Source: Bacteroidia bacterium
GTDB lineage: Bacteria > Bacteroidota > Bacteroidia > Cytophagales > JAAEPT01
NCBI GenBank assembly: GCA_030431525.1
Contig: JAUIJC010000018.1
Coordinates: 1-64,000 of the forward strand
Length of the DNA: 64,000 nucleotides
Direction: 5' to 3'
The first letter of the stretch is position 1; every line of letters begins with the position of its first letter. A program made the position numbers and the translations under genes. Positions 54,886 through 62,923 of this stretch are shown piece after piece. The notes beneath the pieces were generated by a model, which did no database searches, was not told the DNA's origin, and saw nothing but the letters and a program-made list of their open reading frames with translations.

Positions 54886-56067
54886 TTAGTACCCTCCACG
54901 GGCAATGTAAGTCTGCAAATCTTTGTCGCCACGACCAGAGAGGTTGATCACCACAATGTCGTCTGGCTTGAACTGCTTCTTGTCCAATACGGCTAAGGCA
55001 TGAGAAGATTCCAAGGCTGGGATGATGCCCTCCAAACGGCATAACTGCACACCTGAAGCATAAGCATCATCATCAGTGATACTGAAGAATTCCGCACGTT
55101 TTGAGTCAAACAAATGGGCGTGTATTGGACCAATGCCAGGGTAATCCAATCCTGCGGAAATGGAATGTGGTTCCACAATCTGACCGTCCTCAGTTTGCAT
55201 CAACAAGGTACGGCTACCGTGAATCACGCCTTCTGTTCCCAAAGCCGTAGTCGCTGCAGTCTTCCCTGAATCCACCCCAAAACCAGCAGCTTCAGATGCA
55301 ATAAGCTTCACATTTTCACTGTCCAAGAAATGGTAGAAAGCGCCGGCGGCGTTACTTCCACCACCCACACAGGCGATAACATAATCAGGCTCTTCCGTGC
55401 CCTCATGCTCCTTCAACTGCCAACGGATTTCTTCACTAATCACAGCCTGAAAGCGAGCCACCATATCTGGATATGGATGCGGACCTACCACAGAACCGAT
55501 GATGTAATGTGTATCTACAGGATTGTTGATCCAATCACGGATGGCCTCGTTAGTGGCATCCTTCAAGGTTTTGGAACCGCTGGTCGCAGGGCGAACCTCA
55601 GCACCCAACAACTTCATGCGTTCAACGTTTGGCTTTTGGCGCTCAATATCCACCTCGCCCATGTACACGATGCACTGAAGTCCCATCAACGCACAAGCCG
55701 TGGCAGTAGCAACACCATGCTGACCAGCACCTGTTTCAGCGATAATACGCTTTTTGCCCAAACGTTTGGCCACCAAAATCTGACCGATGGTGTTGTTCAC
55801 TTTGTGCGCACCCGTATGGTTGAGGTCTTCTCGCTTGAGGTAAACCTTGGTGTTATACTTTTCAGACAGGCGCTTGGCGAAGTACAATGGCGTCGGACGA
55901 CCCACGTAATCTTTGAGCAAAGCCCTGAATTCCTCTTGGAAGTCAGGCTCTGCCATAATCTTGAGGTAGTTTTCCACCAACTCCTCCACGTTTGGATGAA
56001 GCATTTCTGGAATATAGGCACCACCAAACTTTCCGTAATATCCTTTATCGTCTACTGAGTAGTTCAT
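54886..56067 (-). CDS. trpB: Tryptophan synthase beta chain
   Basis: A 393-residue PLP enzyme that joins indole and serine. Motifs: [15 protein letters not shown] at the start, [20 protein letters not shown] near residue 77 with the PLP lysine, [22 protein letters not shown] near 104, [19 protein letters not shown] near 224 (phosphate loop), and [21 protein letters not shown] near 295. This is TrpB1 type, the normal partner of TrpA. ATG 56067 was chosen because the seven codons upstream lie in a heptamer repeat. Upstream in the cluster are trpF and trpC. Confidence 0.97.
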   Translation of the reverse strand: MNYSVDDKGYYGKFGGAYIPEMLHPNVEELVENYLKIMAEPDFQEEFRALLKDYVGRPTPLYFAKRLSEKYNTKVYLKREDLNHTGAHKVNNTIGQILVAKRLGKKRIIAETGAGQHGVATATACALMGLQCIVYMGEVDIERQKPNVERMKLLGAEVRPATSGSKTLKDATNEAIRDWINNPVDTHYIIGSVVGPHPYPDMVARFQAVISEEIRWQLKEHEGTEEPDYVIACVGGGSNAAGAFYHFLDSENVKLIASEAAGFGVDSGKTAATTALGTEGVIHGSRTLLMQTEDGQIVEPHSISAGLDYPGIGPIHAHLFDSKRAEFFSITDDDAYASGVQLCRLEGIIPALESSHALAVLDKKQFKPDDIVVINLSGRGDKDLQTYIARGGY

Positions 56068-56073
56068 TGTTTT

Positions 56074-56149
56074 TGTATCAAGTATCATGTATCAAGTATC
56101 AGGAACTCAAATGGCTGGCATCTTGTGTCTTGTTACTTGATACTCGAAA
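56074..56149. repeat. Heptamer inverted array, TATCAAG class, between trpB and trpF
   Basis: TGTATCA AGTATCA TGTATCA AGTATCA on the left (56074-56101) and CTTGTGT CTTGTTA CTTGATA CTCGAAA on the right (56122-56149). The right half encodes the last residues and TAA stop of trpF. Confidence 0.8.
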
Positions 56150-56756
56150 ACACACTTTCTTTCAACAACTCCACATTCTTTAAGCCTGGTTCCTGCTCAA
56201 ACTTGCTGTTCAGATCGAGGGCGTGAATGTTTAGCCAATTTAAGTCTTTTACAGAAGCCACGTTGTCGGGGCCCAAACCTCCGCTCATGAAAATCGGCAA
56301 TTCATTGTCGTAGCCTTTCAACACCGACCAGTCAAAGGTCTTTCCGCTACCGCCGTAACCCTCGCATTTGGTATCGAAGAGGAAAAAATCACAAACGGTT
56401 TTGTAAGGTTCCAAGACTCCAAAATCAAAACTTTCCCCAACGGAGAAGGCCTTGATAATTTTGTATCCCTTGGATTTCAACTCCCTGCATTGCTCCGGCG
56501 ACTCATTTCCGTGCAACTGCACCAAATCAAGGCCGTAAGTCTGCATGATGTCCGCCACCTCGTCGGTGTCGGTATTCACGAAAACCCCCACTTTTTGGAT
56601 GGATGCCGGCAAAGCCTCCAAGGCTTCCTTTTTCAACACCCCTTCGGCATAGCGCTTTGATTTAGAGTAGAAAATGAAACCCAAATAATCAGGTTTTAGT
56701 TTCGCCAAGGACTCGATATTGTTCGAGTCACGCATGCCACAGACTTTGATTTTCAT
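56133..56756 (-). CDS. trpF: Phosphoribosylanthranilate isomerase
   Basis: A 207-residue beta/alpha-barrel enzyme for the third step of tryptophan synthesis. MKIKVCGMRDSNNIESL at the start holds the catalytic Cys, GVFVNTDTDEVADIM follows near residue 72, VQLHGNESPEQC near 91, and FLFDTKCEGYGGSGKTFDWSVL near 130 carries the catalytic Asp; PIFMSGGLGPDNV near 159 is the phosphate loop. ATG 56756 was chosen; the longer frame starts in a repeat. The last four codons and the stop lie in a heptamer repeat. It lies between trpC and trpB. Confidence 0.96.
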   Translation of the reverse strand: MKIKVCGMRDSNNIESLAKLKPDYLGFIFYSKSKRYAEGVLKKEALEALPASIQKVGVFVNTDTDEVADIMQTYGLDLVQLHGNESPEQCRELKSKGYKIIKAFSVGESFDFGVLEPYKTVCDFFLFDTKCEGYGGSGKTFDWSVLKGYDNELPIFMSGGLGPDNVASVKDLNWLNIHALDLNSKFEQEPGLKNVELLKESVFSSIK

Positions 56757-56771
56757 TTTGTTTTGGGAAGC

Positions 56772-56832
56772 AAGTAGTAAGACACAGGTATCAAGATTCA
56801 TTTGCAGTCTTGATACCTGTGTCTTGCTACTT
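56772..56832. repeat. 25-bp hairpin between trpC and trpF
   Basis: Arms 56772-56796 and 56808-56832 pair over 25 bp with one mismatch (AAGTAGTAAGACACAGG... against its complement), 11-base loop. The units TATCAAG and TACTTGA place it in the same heptamer class as 56074. Confidence 0.85.
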
Positions 56833-56841
56833 GATACTTTT

Positions 56842-57636
56842 TTATTGATTCACCCCCACTTCAGCCACCAACTGCGCCAAGGCCTGCGGTGGATTCTCTG
56901 TCTTCATAAAGGTTTCCCCGATAAGGAAGCCCTCGAAGCCGTGGGATTTCAATCGTTTGATGGTCTCGGCATCCTTGAGGCCACTCTCGGAAATCTTGCG
57001 GAACTCGTCAGGAATGAATTCTGACAATTCGATGGATGTCTCTACGGAAACATCAAAGGTTTTGAGGTTCCGGTTGTTCACACCTACCACATCAAGAAAT
57101 GGGTTCAAACTACGCTCAAGCTCCTCTTTATCGTGCACCTCCATCAACACTTCAAGATTGATGGACTGAGCGAACTGCGCCAAGCGCTCCAATTCAGCTG
57201 GCTCCAAACAAGCGGCAATCAACAACACAACATCGGCACCAATGGCTTTGGCCTCCAACAACTGGTATTCATCAACGATGAAATCCTTGCGAAGCACCGG
57301 CACGTCCACCAAGCGACGTACAGCTGTCAAGTATTCCATTTTCCCGCCAAAGAACTGTAAGTCTGTCAATACAGAAATCGCTGAAGCTCCTGCCTCGCAA
57401 TAGCCCCTGCCCACTTCCTCCACGGAAACCTTGTCGTTGATCACTCCTTTGGACGGTGACTGTTTTTTCACCTCAGCGATGATGCCCGATTTACCTGGCT
57501 TCACCAAAAACTCCCTCATGGAGTAGGTCTCGCGACCAAAGAACTCGGCAGCCTCCAATTCAGATACCGCTACCTGCGCCTTCCTTTCCGCCACTTCCTT
57601 GCGGGTATTGGCTACAATTTTATCGAGTATGTTCAT
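56842..57636 (-). CDS. trpC: Indole-3-glycerol phosphate synthase
   Basis: A 264-residue single-function TrpC. MNILDKIVANTRKEVAERK at the start, GIIAEVKKQSPSKGVI near residue 53 (catalytic Glu and Lys), SVLTDLQFFGGKMEYL near 86, VLRKDFIVDEYQLLEAKAIGADVVLLIAA near 111 (catalytic Lys), GVNNRNLKTFDV near 184 and SESGLKDAETI near 215. It is the first gene of the partial cluster: trpE, trpG and trpD, which usually precede it in this phylum, are not upstream here, where a 168-base repeat-filled gap and a rhomboid gene lie. Confidence 0.97.
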   Translation of the reverse strand: MNILDKIVANTRKEVAERKAQVAVSELEAAEFFGRETYSMREFLVKPGKSGIIAEVKKQSPSKGVINDKVSVEEVGRGYCEAGASAISVLTDLQFFGGKMEYLTAVRRLVDVPVLRKDFIVDEYQLLEAKAIGADVVLLIAACLEPAELERLAQFAQSINLEVLMEVHDKEELERSLNPFLDVVGVNNRNLKTFDVSVETSIELSEFIPDEFRKISESGLKDAETIKRLKSHGFEGFLIGETFMKTENPPQALAQLVAEVGVNQ

Positions 57637-57645
57637 TGTGTTGTA

Positions 57646-57668
57646 GGGGCAGACCTGTGTGTCTGCCC
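57646..57668. repeat. GGGCAGAC palindrome
   Basis: GGGCAGAC and GTCTGCCC with a 6-base spacer, just upstream of trpC. Confidence 0.6.
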
Positions 57669-57688
57669 AATTGCTGCTGTATTTACAA

Positions 57689-57780
57689 TTTTCGAAAACG
57701 TCGGGTATAAAACCCGACGCTACGGAACAGCACGTTGTAAACTCTCGCTGTCAATAACGGTAGGTTTTATACCTACCGAA
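57689..57780. repeat. Paired mini-hairpin repeat (CGGGTAT/CCTACC), copy 2
   Basis: The same two hairpins as at 9103 (GTCGGGTATAAAACCCGAC, GGTAGGTTTTATACCTACC) with the same TCGAAAAC flank but an unrelated spacer of about 40 bases. It fills the gap between the rhomboid gene and trpC. Confidence 0.8.
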
Positions 57781-57804
57781 ACCGAGCAAAAGCCTAAATG
57801 ATTT

Positions 57805-58473
57805 TTATTCTGGCAAATGCGTTTGTTCAGGCTCATCATCCAAACCCAACGGATCACCCTCAATCGGGCTCAGCGGCTCACGGTCTGGGTTAGGTGGCTC
57901 CTCGTCCTGCTTCACAAAGAAGAACCCGAAGACACCTCCGCAAATTCCTCCGATGATATGGGCGAATTGGGAAATGTTATCCTGATTCAAGGCGCTCAAT
58001 ACTTCTTTTCCGACAAAGAAGCCGAATACCAACAGGAAGGTGAGTGGAATCCGCCCCTGCTTGAAACCTGTCAGGGAACTGAGAATGATGAGCATAAATG
58101 CCACGCCACTACCTCCCATCAAGTTTTCATCCCAGAAGAGGGTAAACAACCCACCTGTGACCAATGCTGTGACAGTCATCATCAGCAATAGCCTGCCGGT
58201 GCCGTATTTTTCCTCAATCATCGGCCCGATAAGCAGAATGATTGTAAAGTTACCAATTAAATGGTCCCAATCCGCGTGGCCCAGCACATGGGAGAAGAGA
58301 CGAAAATAATGGGCTGGAATTGCCGGATTAAAATCTCCAGGGGCAGTAAAAAAATCCAGAATCAAATCACCAGGACTCTCTCCAATTGGATCCATCAATT
58401 TGCTCAAGGCCAATAAGCCCGTACACAAAAAAGTATAGGTCAAAATGACGGGGGCGTTGTAGGTTATTCTCAT
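57805..58473 (-). CDS. Rhomboid family intramembrane serine protease
   Basis: A 222-residue protein with six membrane helices. The catalytic Ser is in NLMGGSGVAFML near residue 118, and the His in FAHIIGGICGGVFGFF near residue 175. HADWDHLIGNFTIILLIGPMIEEKYG near residue 67 supplies the conserved H-x-x-x-N of helix 2 and the following E-x-x-Y-G. The last ~40 residues are an acidic proline-rich cytoplasmic tail. Substrates are unknown. ATG 58473 (MRITYNAP) was preferred to the ATG six codons earlier, which is also possible. Confidence 0.9.
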   Translation of the reverse strand: MRITYNAPVILTYTFLCTGLLALSKLMDPIGESPGDLILDFFTAPGDFNPAIPAHYFRLFSHVLGHADWDHLIGNFTIILLIGPMIEEKYGTGRLLLMMTVTALVTGGLFTLFWDENLMGGSGVAFMLIILSSLTGFKQGRIPLTFLLVFGFFVGKEVLSALNQDNISQFAHIIGGICGGVFGFFFVKQDEEPPNPDREPLSPIEGDPLGLDDEPEQTHLPE

Positions 58474-58494
58474 AGCAGTAATTTTTTTCAAAGA

Positions 58495-58586
58495 CTTTAG
58501 AGTTTAGACCTTAGACATTAGCCTCCCTCAGAATCTGGGAAGGAGCTAAAGTCTAAGGTCTAAAAGCGTAGCGGTCTAAGGTCTTT
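58495..58586. repeat. Heptamer inverted array, TTTAGAC class
   Basis: CTTTAGA GTTTAGA CCTTAGA CATTAGC (left) and GCTAAAG TCTAAGG TCTAAAA...GTCTAAGGTCTTTT (right), with a CTCCC..GGGAG inner stem. It fills the gap between the rhomboid gene and the flavin oxidoreductase and meets the latter's TGA stop. Confidence 0.75.
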
Positions 58587-59516
58587 TCAGACCTCCCTCC
58601 TCCGCTGCTGATACCCTTCCCAAATCTCTTTGAGAATAGCAGCCGCAGGCTTTATGTCATGGATTGATGCAGAAACCTGACCGATTTCCAGCTCTCCAGT
58701 GTCCAAATCCCCCTCAAAGATGCCTTTTTTTGAACGGCCTTTTCCAAGAAGATTCCTGAGTTCTTCTGAGCTAGCGCCACGCTCCTCCGCCTCTTGAACC
58801 TCCTCATAAAAGTGATTCTTTACCAAACGAACGGGAGTGAGTTGTTTGAGGCTCAATTTGGTTCCTCCCTCACCCAAATCAACAATCTTCTGTTTAAAAT
58901 TCTGATGCGCAGAAGACTCCTCGCTGATGGCAAATCGGCTTCCCACCTGAACACCCTCGGCACCTAGGGCCATGGCCGCCAACATCGAACGTCCATCGGA
59001 AATGCCACCAGCAGCGATTACGGGGATATCTAACGCTTCGGATACCATCGGAATCAAACACATGGTGGTGGTCTCCTCCCTTCCGTTATGCCCTCCGGCC
59101 TCAAAGCCTTCGGCAACGACGGCATCCACCCCAGCCTCTTGAGCCTTCAAAGCAAACTTGACACTGGACACCACATGCACCACCGTCAAACCTTTCTCCT
59201 TAAACATGGGCGTCCACTTCTTTGGATTTCCAGCCGAAGTAAATACAATTTTCACCCCCTCCTCAAGAAGGATATTGATATGCTTATCCAAATCAGGATA
59301 CAAGAGAGGCAAATTGACTCCAAAAGGCTTATCGGTTGCCTGCTTGCATTTCTGAACATGCTCACGGAACACCTCGGGATACATGGAGCCCGCCCCAATA
59401 ATCCCCAGACCTCCCGCATTGCTTACCGCCGAGGCCAATCGCCATCCACTGCACCAAACCATGCCTGCCTGGATGATGGGGTATTGAATATTGAAAAGCT
59501 CAGAAATCCTATCCAT
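58587..59516 (-). CDS. FMN-dependent oxidoreductase, nitronate monooxygenase / FabK-like
   Basis: A 309-residue TIM-barrel flavoenzyme. IQAGMVWCSGWRLASAVSNAGGLGIIGAG near residues 15-43, KPFGVNLPLLYP near 63, VAEGFEAGGHNGREETTTMCLIP near 134 (with the catalytic His), and IPVIAAGGISDGRSMLAAMALGAEGVQVGSRF near 164 (FMN phosphate loop). The family covers nitronate monooxygenases and the enoyl-ACP reductase FabK, which cannot be separated here by eye. Its last codon and TGA are part of a heptamer repeat, and another array starts 2 bases upstream of its ATG. Confidence 0.9.
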   Translation of the reverse strand: MDRISELFNIQYPIIQAGMVWCSGWRLASAVSNAGGLGIIGAGSMYPEVFREHVQKCKQATDKPFGVNLPLLYPDLDKHINILLEEGVKIVFTSAGNPKKWTPMFKEKGLTVVHVVSSVKFALKAQEAGVDAVVAEGFEAGGHNGREETTTMCLIPMVSEALDIPVIAAGGISDGRSMLAAMALGAEGVQVGSRFAISEESSAHQNFKQKIVDLGEGGTKLSLKQLTPVRLVKNHFYEEVQEAEERGASSEELRNLLGKGRSKKGIFEGDLDTGELEIGQVSASIHDIKPAAAILKEIWEGYQQRRREV

Positions 59517-59518
59517 TT

Positions 59519-59604
59519 CAGTTATCAGTTAACGGTTATCAGTTATCAATGAGTTGTTCAGACAGCCATCTGTTGTTCACTGATAACTGCTCCCTGATAA
59601 CTGA
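59519..59604. repeat. Heptamer inverted array, TTATCAG/TTAACGG class
   Basis: CAGTTAT CAGTTAA CGGTTAT CAGTTAT CAATGAG (left), inverse units TCACTGA TAACTGC TCCCTGA TAACTGA (right). It is the same class as the array at 19844. Confidence 0.8.
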
Positions 59605-59635
59605 AAAAACCCCTCACAGCAATGCCATGAAGGGT
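59603..59635 (-). terminator. Terminator of the DUF4197 gene
   Basis: ACCCCTCA (59609-59616) pairs with TGAAGGGT (59628-59635), one G-T pair, T-run on the minus strand. Confidence 0.6.
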
Positions 59636-59663
59636 CAAATTACAAACAGTTTTGGAAATCGGC

Positions 59664-60422
59664 TTAGTTATCCAACTCGCCAAACACTTTTTCCAACAAG
59701 TCATTCACACGAGCCAAAGGATCCTCACGAATGTTTTTCTCTTCCTCGGAGACTTTGACGAACAAACCAAAGAGTGCTTTCTCTGTTACATGCTCGTCAA
59801 GTTCGGTGTTGACTGGAGTCAAACCCAAGGTACCTCCAACCAAAGGATTATCAACCACAGAATTATACTTTGATGTCAAAGTTGACCAAGTACTACTAGC
59901 TGATACCCCACCAACAAGTTCCTTACTCAAAGACGCCTTGATTTTAGGTTGGAAAGCTGTTTTCAAGTCTGAGTAAGTTTTAGATTTTAAGTAATGAGTG
60001 GCTGCTGTATCCTCACCAAATAAAATATCCTTTGCATCAGTAATCGTCATGGAAGTAACCGCATCCACAAAAATTGGTTTAGCCTCAGTCGCCGCATCCT
60101 CAGCTGAACGGTTAATCTGGAGAATCAAATCATCCAACAATTTCTGACCACCTGGTACTACACCAATATTATCAACAATAATATCCGCCTCTTCTGGCAA
60201 AAAAATCTTCAAGGCCTCATTGCCATAATAACCATCCACAGCACTCAAAGTGGCTACTGAAGTATCAGTCCCTACCTTCAAAGCTTCTTTAAGGCCGTTT
60301 GCCATGTCCTCTTCGGAAAGTTCACCATCCTTGAGAAGGCTATCCAAATCAACCTCATCACAGGAGGTCATTAAACCCATAAGGGCAAAAATTAGCGTCA
60401 GTGGAAGAAATCGCTTCAACAT
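59664..60422 (-). CDS. DUF4197 family lipoprotein
   Basis: A 252-residue protein with a lipoprotein signal (MLKRFLPLTLIFALMGLMTSC, Cys at residue 21). The mature part matches the DUF4197 pattern: ANGLKEALKVGTDTSVATLSAVDGYYGNEALKIFLPEE near residue 41, then long helices and VNTELDEHVTEKALFGLFVKVSEEEKNIREDP near the C-terminus. Function is unknown in the family. ATG 60422 was chosen; the codon two earlier is TTG. Confidence 0.88.
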   Translation of the reverse strand: MLKRFLPLTLIFALMGLMTSCDEVDLDSLLKDGELSEEDMANGLKEALKVGTDTSVATLSAVDGYYGNEALKIFLPEEADIIVDNIGVVPGGQKLLDDLILQINRSAEDAATEAKPIFVDAVTSMTITDAKDILFGEDTAATHYLKSKTYSDLKTAFQPKIKASLSKELVGGVSASSTWSTLTSKYNSVVDNPLVGGTLGLTPVNTELDEHVTEKALFGLFVKVSEEEKNIREDPLARVNDLLEKVFGELDN

Positions 60423-60441
60423 ATTCAATGTGATTTTAGTG

Positions 60442-61143
60442 TCAGAGTTGTGGGCTATTCAAAAGCTTTGCCCAATTTCCTTTCATTGTCTGGTTTTTCA
60501 AACCTTTTTCCAAAAGCTGGAGAAATTCTTCTCTTGGAATCTCACGAGCGCCCAAACTTTCCAAATGGGAATTATGCACTTGGCAATCAATCAGGGAAAA
60601 GCCTCTGTCCTGTAAAGTCCGCACCATGGTGATAAATCCAGCCTTGGAGGCATTGCTTTCCTTGGAGAACATTGACTCCCCAAAGAAACAGCTTCCCATG
60701 GACAACCCGTAAAGCCCACCAACAAGTTCCTCATCCCTCCAAACCTCTACACTGTGGGCAAAACCCAAGGCATGAAGCTCGCAATAAGCCTCCACCATTT
60801 CTTCGGTAATCCAAGTGCCGTCCTGTCCACGGCGGGGCATTTCACTACAAGCGGTCATCACCTCTTGAAAGGCTTGATCAAAGGAGATGCGGAACATGCC
60901 ACGGTTCAGGACGTTCCGCATGCTTTTGGAAACCTTTAATTCCTCGGGGAAAATCACACTCCTTGGGTCGGGTGACCACCACAACAACGGCTCCCCCTCT
61001 GAAAACCAAGGAAAGATGCCTTGGCTATAGGCCAGCAATAACCTACTTGGTGACAAATCACCGCCGATGGCCAACAACCCGTCTGGCTCACTCATTTCAA
61101 CGGGAGGAAAAACCAATTGTTCGGGAAGTTGATAAATCGGCAT
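60442..61143 (-). CDS. aat: Leucyl/phenylalanyl-tRNA-protein transferase
   Basis: A 233-residue enzyme that adds Leu or Phe from charged tRNA to proteins with N-terminal Arg or Lys, marking them for ClpAP in the N-degron pathway. Motifs: DGLLAIGGDLSPSRLLLAYSQGIFPWF near residue 21, WWSPDPRSVIFPEEL near 55, GGLYGLSMGSCFFGESMFSKESNASKAGF near residues 141-169, and LIDCQVHNSHLESLGAREIPREEFL near 183. It has full family length. It lies 19 bases upstream of the DUF4197 gene, on the same strand. Confidence 0.96.
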   Translation of the reverse strand: MPIYQLPEQLVFPPVEMSEPDGLLAIGGDLSPSRLLLAYSQGIFPWFSEGEPLLWWSPDPRSVIFPEELKVSKSMRNVLNRGMFRISFDQAFQEVMTACSEMPRRGQDGTWITEEMVEAYCELHALGFAHSVEVWRDEELVGGLYGLSMGSCFFGESMFSKESNASKAGFITMVRTLQDRGFSLIDCQVHNSHLESLGAREIPREEFLQLLEKGLKNQTMKGNWAKLLNSPQL

Positions 61144-61265
61144 GAGGAAGTTATAGATAGCTGGATTTTAATCATTTATGGAACCACAAAGATACAACCA
61201 CCCCACACTTTTCCCCGTTATCACGCTCCAAACGCAATTTTTTATCAAAAAATCACACCCACTTT

Positions 61266-61296
61266 TTTGCACTTTTAAATTATGTCCTTACTTTTG
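61266..61296 (+). promoter_or_regulatory. Promoter of tRNA-Tyr
   Basis: TTTG (61266-61269), a 19-base gap, TACTTTTG (61289-61296): a full match to the -33/-7 consensus, placing the start a few bases ahead of the tRNA. It is the clearest promoter in the window. Confidence 0.75.
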
Positions 61297-61307
61297 CATC
61301 ACTATTC

Positions 61308-61390
61308 GGGGAGATTCCAGAGCGGCCAAATGGGACGGACTGTAACTCCGTTGTCTTACGACTTCGCAGGTTCGAATCCTGCTCTCCCCA
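61308..61390 (+). tRNA. tRNA-Tyr (anticodon GUA)
   Basis: An 83-base class II tRNA. The acceptor stem GGGGAGA pairs with TCTCCCC, followed by discriminator A. The anticodon GTA is at 61342-61344 within ACGGA-CTGTAAC-TCCGT. A long variable arm and the T arm GCAGG-TTCGAAT-CCTGC are present. CCA is not encoded. Confidence 0.97.
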
Positions 61391-61394
61391 CACC

Positions 61395-61426
61395 AAGCCT
61401 TTCGAAGCAATTCGGAAGGCTTTTTT
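61395..61426 (+). terminator. Terminator of tRNA-Tyr
   Basis: AAGCCTTTCGAA / TTCGGAAGGCTT stem with one mismatch, then six T. Confidence 0.8.
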
Positions 61427-61431
61427 GTGCC

Positions 61432-61460
61432 GTAGAGACAAGGCATTGCCTTGTCTCTAC
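61432..61460. repeat. GTAGAGACAAGG palindrome, copy 2
   Basis: Arms GTAGAGACAAGGCA (61432-61445) and its exact complement (61447-61460) around one base. It holds the TAG stop of the minus-strand membrane protein, as copy 1 does for the ZIP gene. Confidence 0.85.
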
Positions 61461-62923
61461 CTGCCCTTCAACAAATACATCGGCCGAACCTCATACGGAT
61501 TCCGCCAAGAACGCACCTCCGAATAAAACACATCACCCTCCCCCATTTTTGAAATCACCTCCTGATAGACATCCTCACGTATCCAGACATAATTCACGGA
61601 AAGCCGTTTGAGCTTGTCCCTGTTTTCTGGTCCAGCTTGATTTTTCAGCCACGTCCAATCCACACCATTGGTAATGCGCCAAAGCTTGTCCTTTTCCAAA
61701 GGATATTCGGGCAACCAAGGTAGCGCATCAACTCCCGTTTTGAAGGTAAAGTACTCAGCCAAGGCTTTGTGGGCAATCACCAACTCCACCTTATCCACAG
61801 GACTTTTTTCACTCACCTTTTGATACAGGGCATAAGGCGGGTCATGCTTTAAAGGCTGATATGACTTCCATGAAAGACTTGCTACAATCAGGAACAAGGC
61901 GCTCAGCCCAATGGACACAAAACAGTTCAATCGAATTGACACAAACGCAAGTGGCCACAACAAAGGAACAACCAAAAACAGCCTGTATCCCATTCCATCA
62001 AAGGAGAATTTCCAAAGTGGAAACAGCAGGAGAAACTGCAAGGCCAACAGACAGCCCAAAACCACGTTGGGTTTTCTTAAAAACTGGATACTAATCCAAA
62101 GTAATATCAGGTGCCCTAAGATGAACTCCACCCTCCAAAACCACGACATTTTTTCAACTCCAAAGGCTTGATAAAACGTCCACGGCATCCAGTGAATTTC
62201 AGCACTTAGCATTCCCCGAAACCGCTCTAAATCATACAGGCTCAACAATCCCCGCACAAAAAAACCAGCGATAAAAACCACAACCACCAATCCAATTCCA
62301 GCCTTTACCGCCCAATGTTTCCACGGCAATTTTGCGCTGGCCACCACCAACAGACTGATTACTCCCAAGCCAAAAGCCATGCGGTGTCCAAAAAAGCAGA
62401 GCACCAAAAAGACAAGCGTTTCCATCCACCGTTCTTCGAACAAAAAGATTAACATCCCCACAAAGAAGACCAAGCCCAACAGGTTTTTGGGGTATTGGGA
62501 GGCGAAATAGGTCAAGTGCGGACTGAAACAAAGAAAGGCACAAACAAGTAATATGGCACTCACGGAAGCCGTCCTTCGCCAAATAAAAATACTGGACACC
62601 AAGGTAAAGAGTCCCGCCAACAGTGCTGAACCCAACTTAAAACTCCATTCGTAATCCCCCACCAACCACTGGAGCCCAATGAAAAATGGATAAATGAACG
62701 AACGGTCTGTGGAGTGCATTTGCCCCTCTTCGAGGAAGGACTTGACCTGAATGATATAGAAATAACTGTCCCAGCCATTGGCAAATGCCGTCTGCGAAAA
62801 AGCCTGTAATCGGAGTAGAAAGGACAGCACAGACAAGCCCACAATGCCTGCAACAAACAAAAGCCTTGATGGGCGCTTCTCCCACCAAGGCTGATTTATG
62901 CTATGACTCAAATTCACGTCCAT
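61457..62923 (-). CDS. GT-C-like polytopic membrane protein
   Basis: A 488-residue protein with about ten or eleven membrane helices and a soluble C-terminal domain of about 120 residues. The first loop, FANGWDSYFYIIQVKSFLEEGQMH near residues 48-71, has the acidic residue expected in GT-C enzymes that use lipid-linked sugars. FFGHRMAFGLGVISL and SLYDLERFRGML follow. A specific family is not clear. The ATG (62923) overlaps the stop of the upstream dipeptidase gene in TGATG, so the two are translationally coupled. The stop codon comes from a palindromic repeat. Confidence 0.75.
   Translation of the reverse strand: MDVNLSHSINQPWWEKRPSRLLFVAGIVGLSVLSFLLRLQAFSQTAFANGWDSYFYIIQVKSFLEEGQMHSTDRSFIYPFFIGLQWLVGDYEWSFKLGSALLAGLFTLVSSIFIWRRTASVSAILLVCAFLCFSPHLTYFASQYPKNLLGLVFFVGMLIFLFEERWMETLVFLVLCFFGHRMAFGLGVISLLVVASAKLPWKHWAVKAGIGLVVVVFIAGFFVRGLLSLYDLERFRGMLSAEIHWMPWTFYQAFGVEKMSWFWRVEFILGHLILLWISIQFLRKPNVVLGCLLALQFLLLFPLWKFSFDGMGYRLFLVVPLLWPLAFVSIRLNCFVSIGLSALFLIVASLSWKSYQPLKHDPPYALYQKVSEKSPVDKVELVIAHKALAEYFTFKTGVDALPWLPEYPLEKDKLWRITNGVDWTWLKNQAGPENRDKLKRLSVNYVWIREDVYQEVISKMGEGDVFYSEVRSWRNPYEVRPMYLLKGR

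Noticed and set aside
57637-57804. trp leader peptide and attenuator ahead of trpC
   Set aside because: No short frame with tandem Trp codons; the hairpins there belong to dispersed repeats.
61308-61390. tRNA-Tyr as an integration site of a mobile island
   Set aside because: No integrase and no repeated tRNA 3' end was seen downstream.
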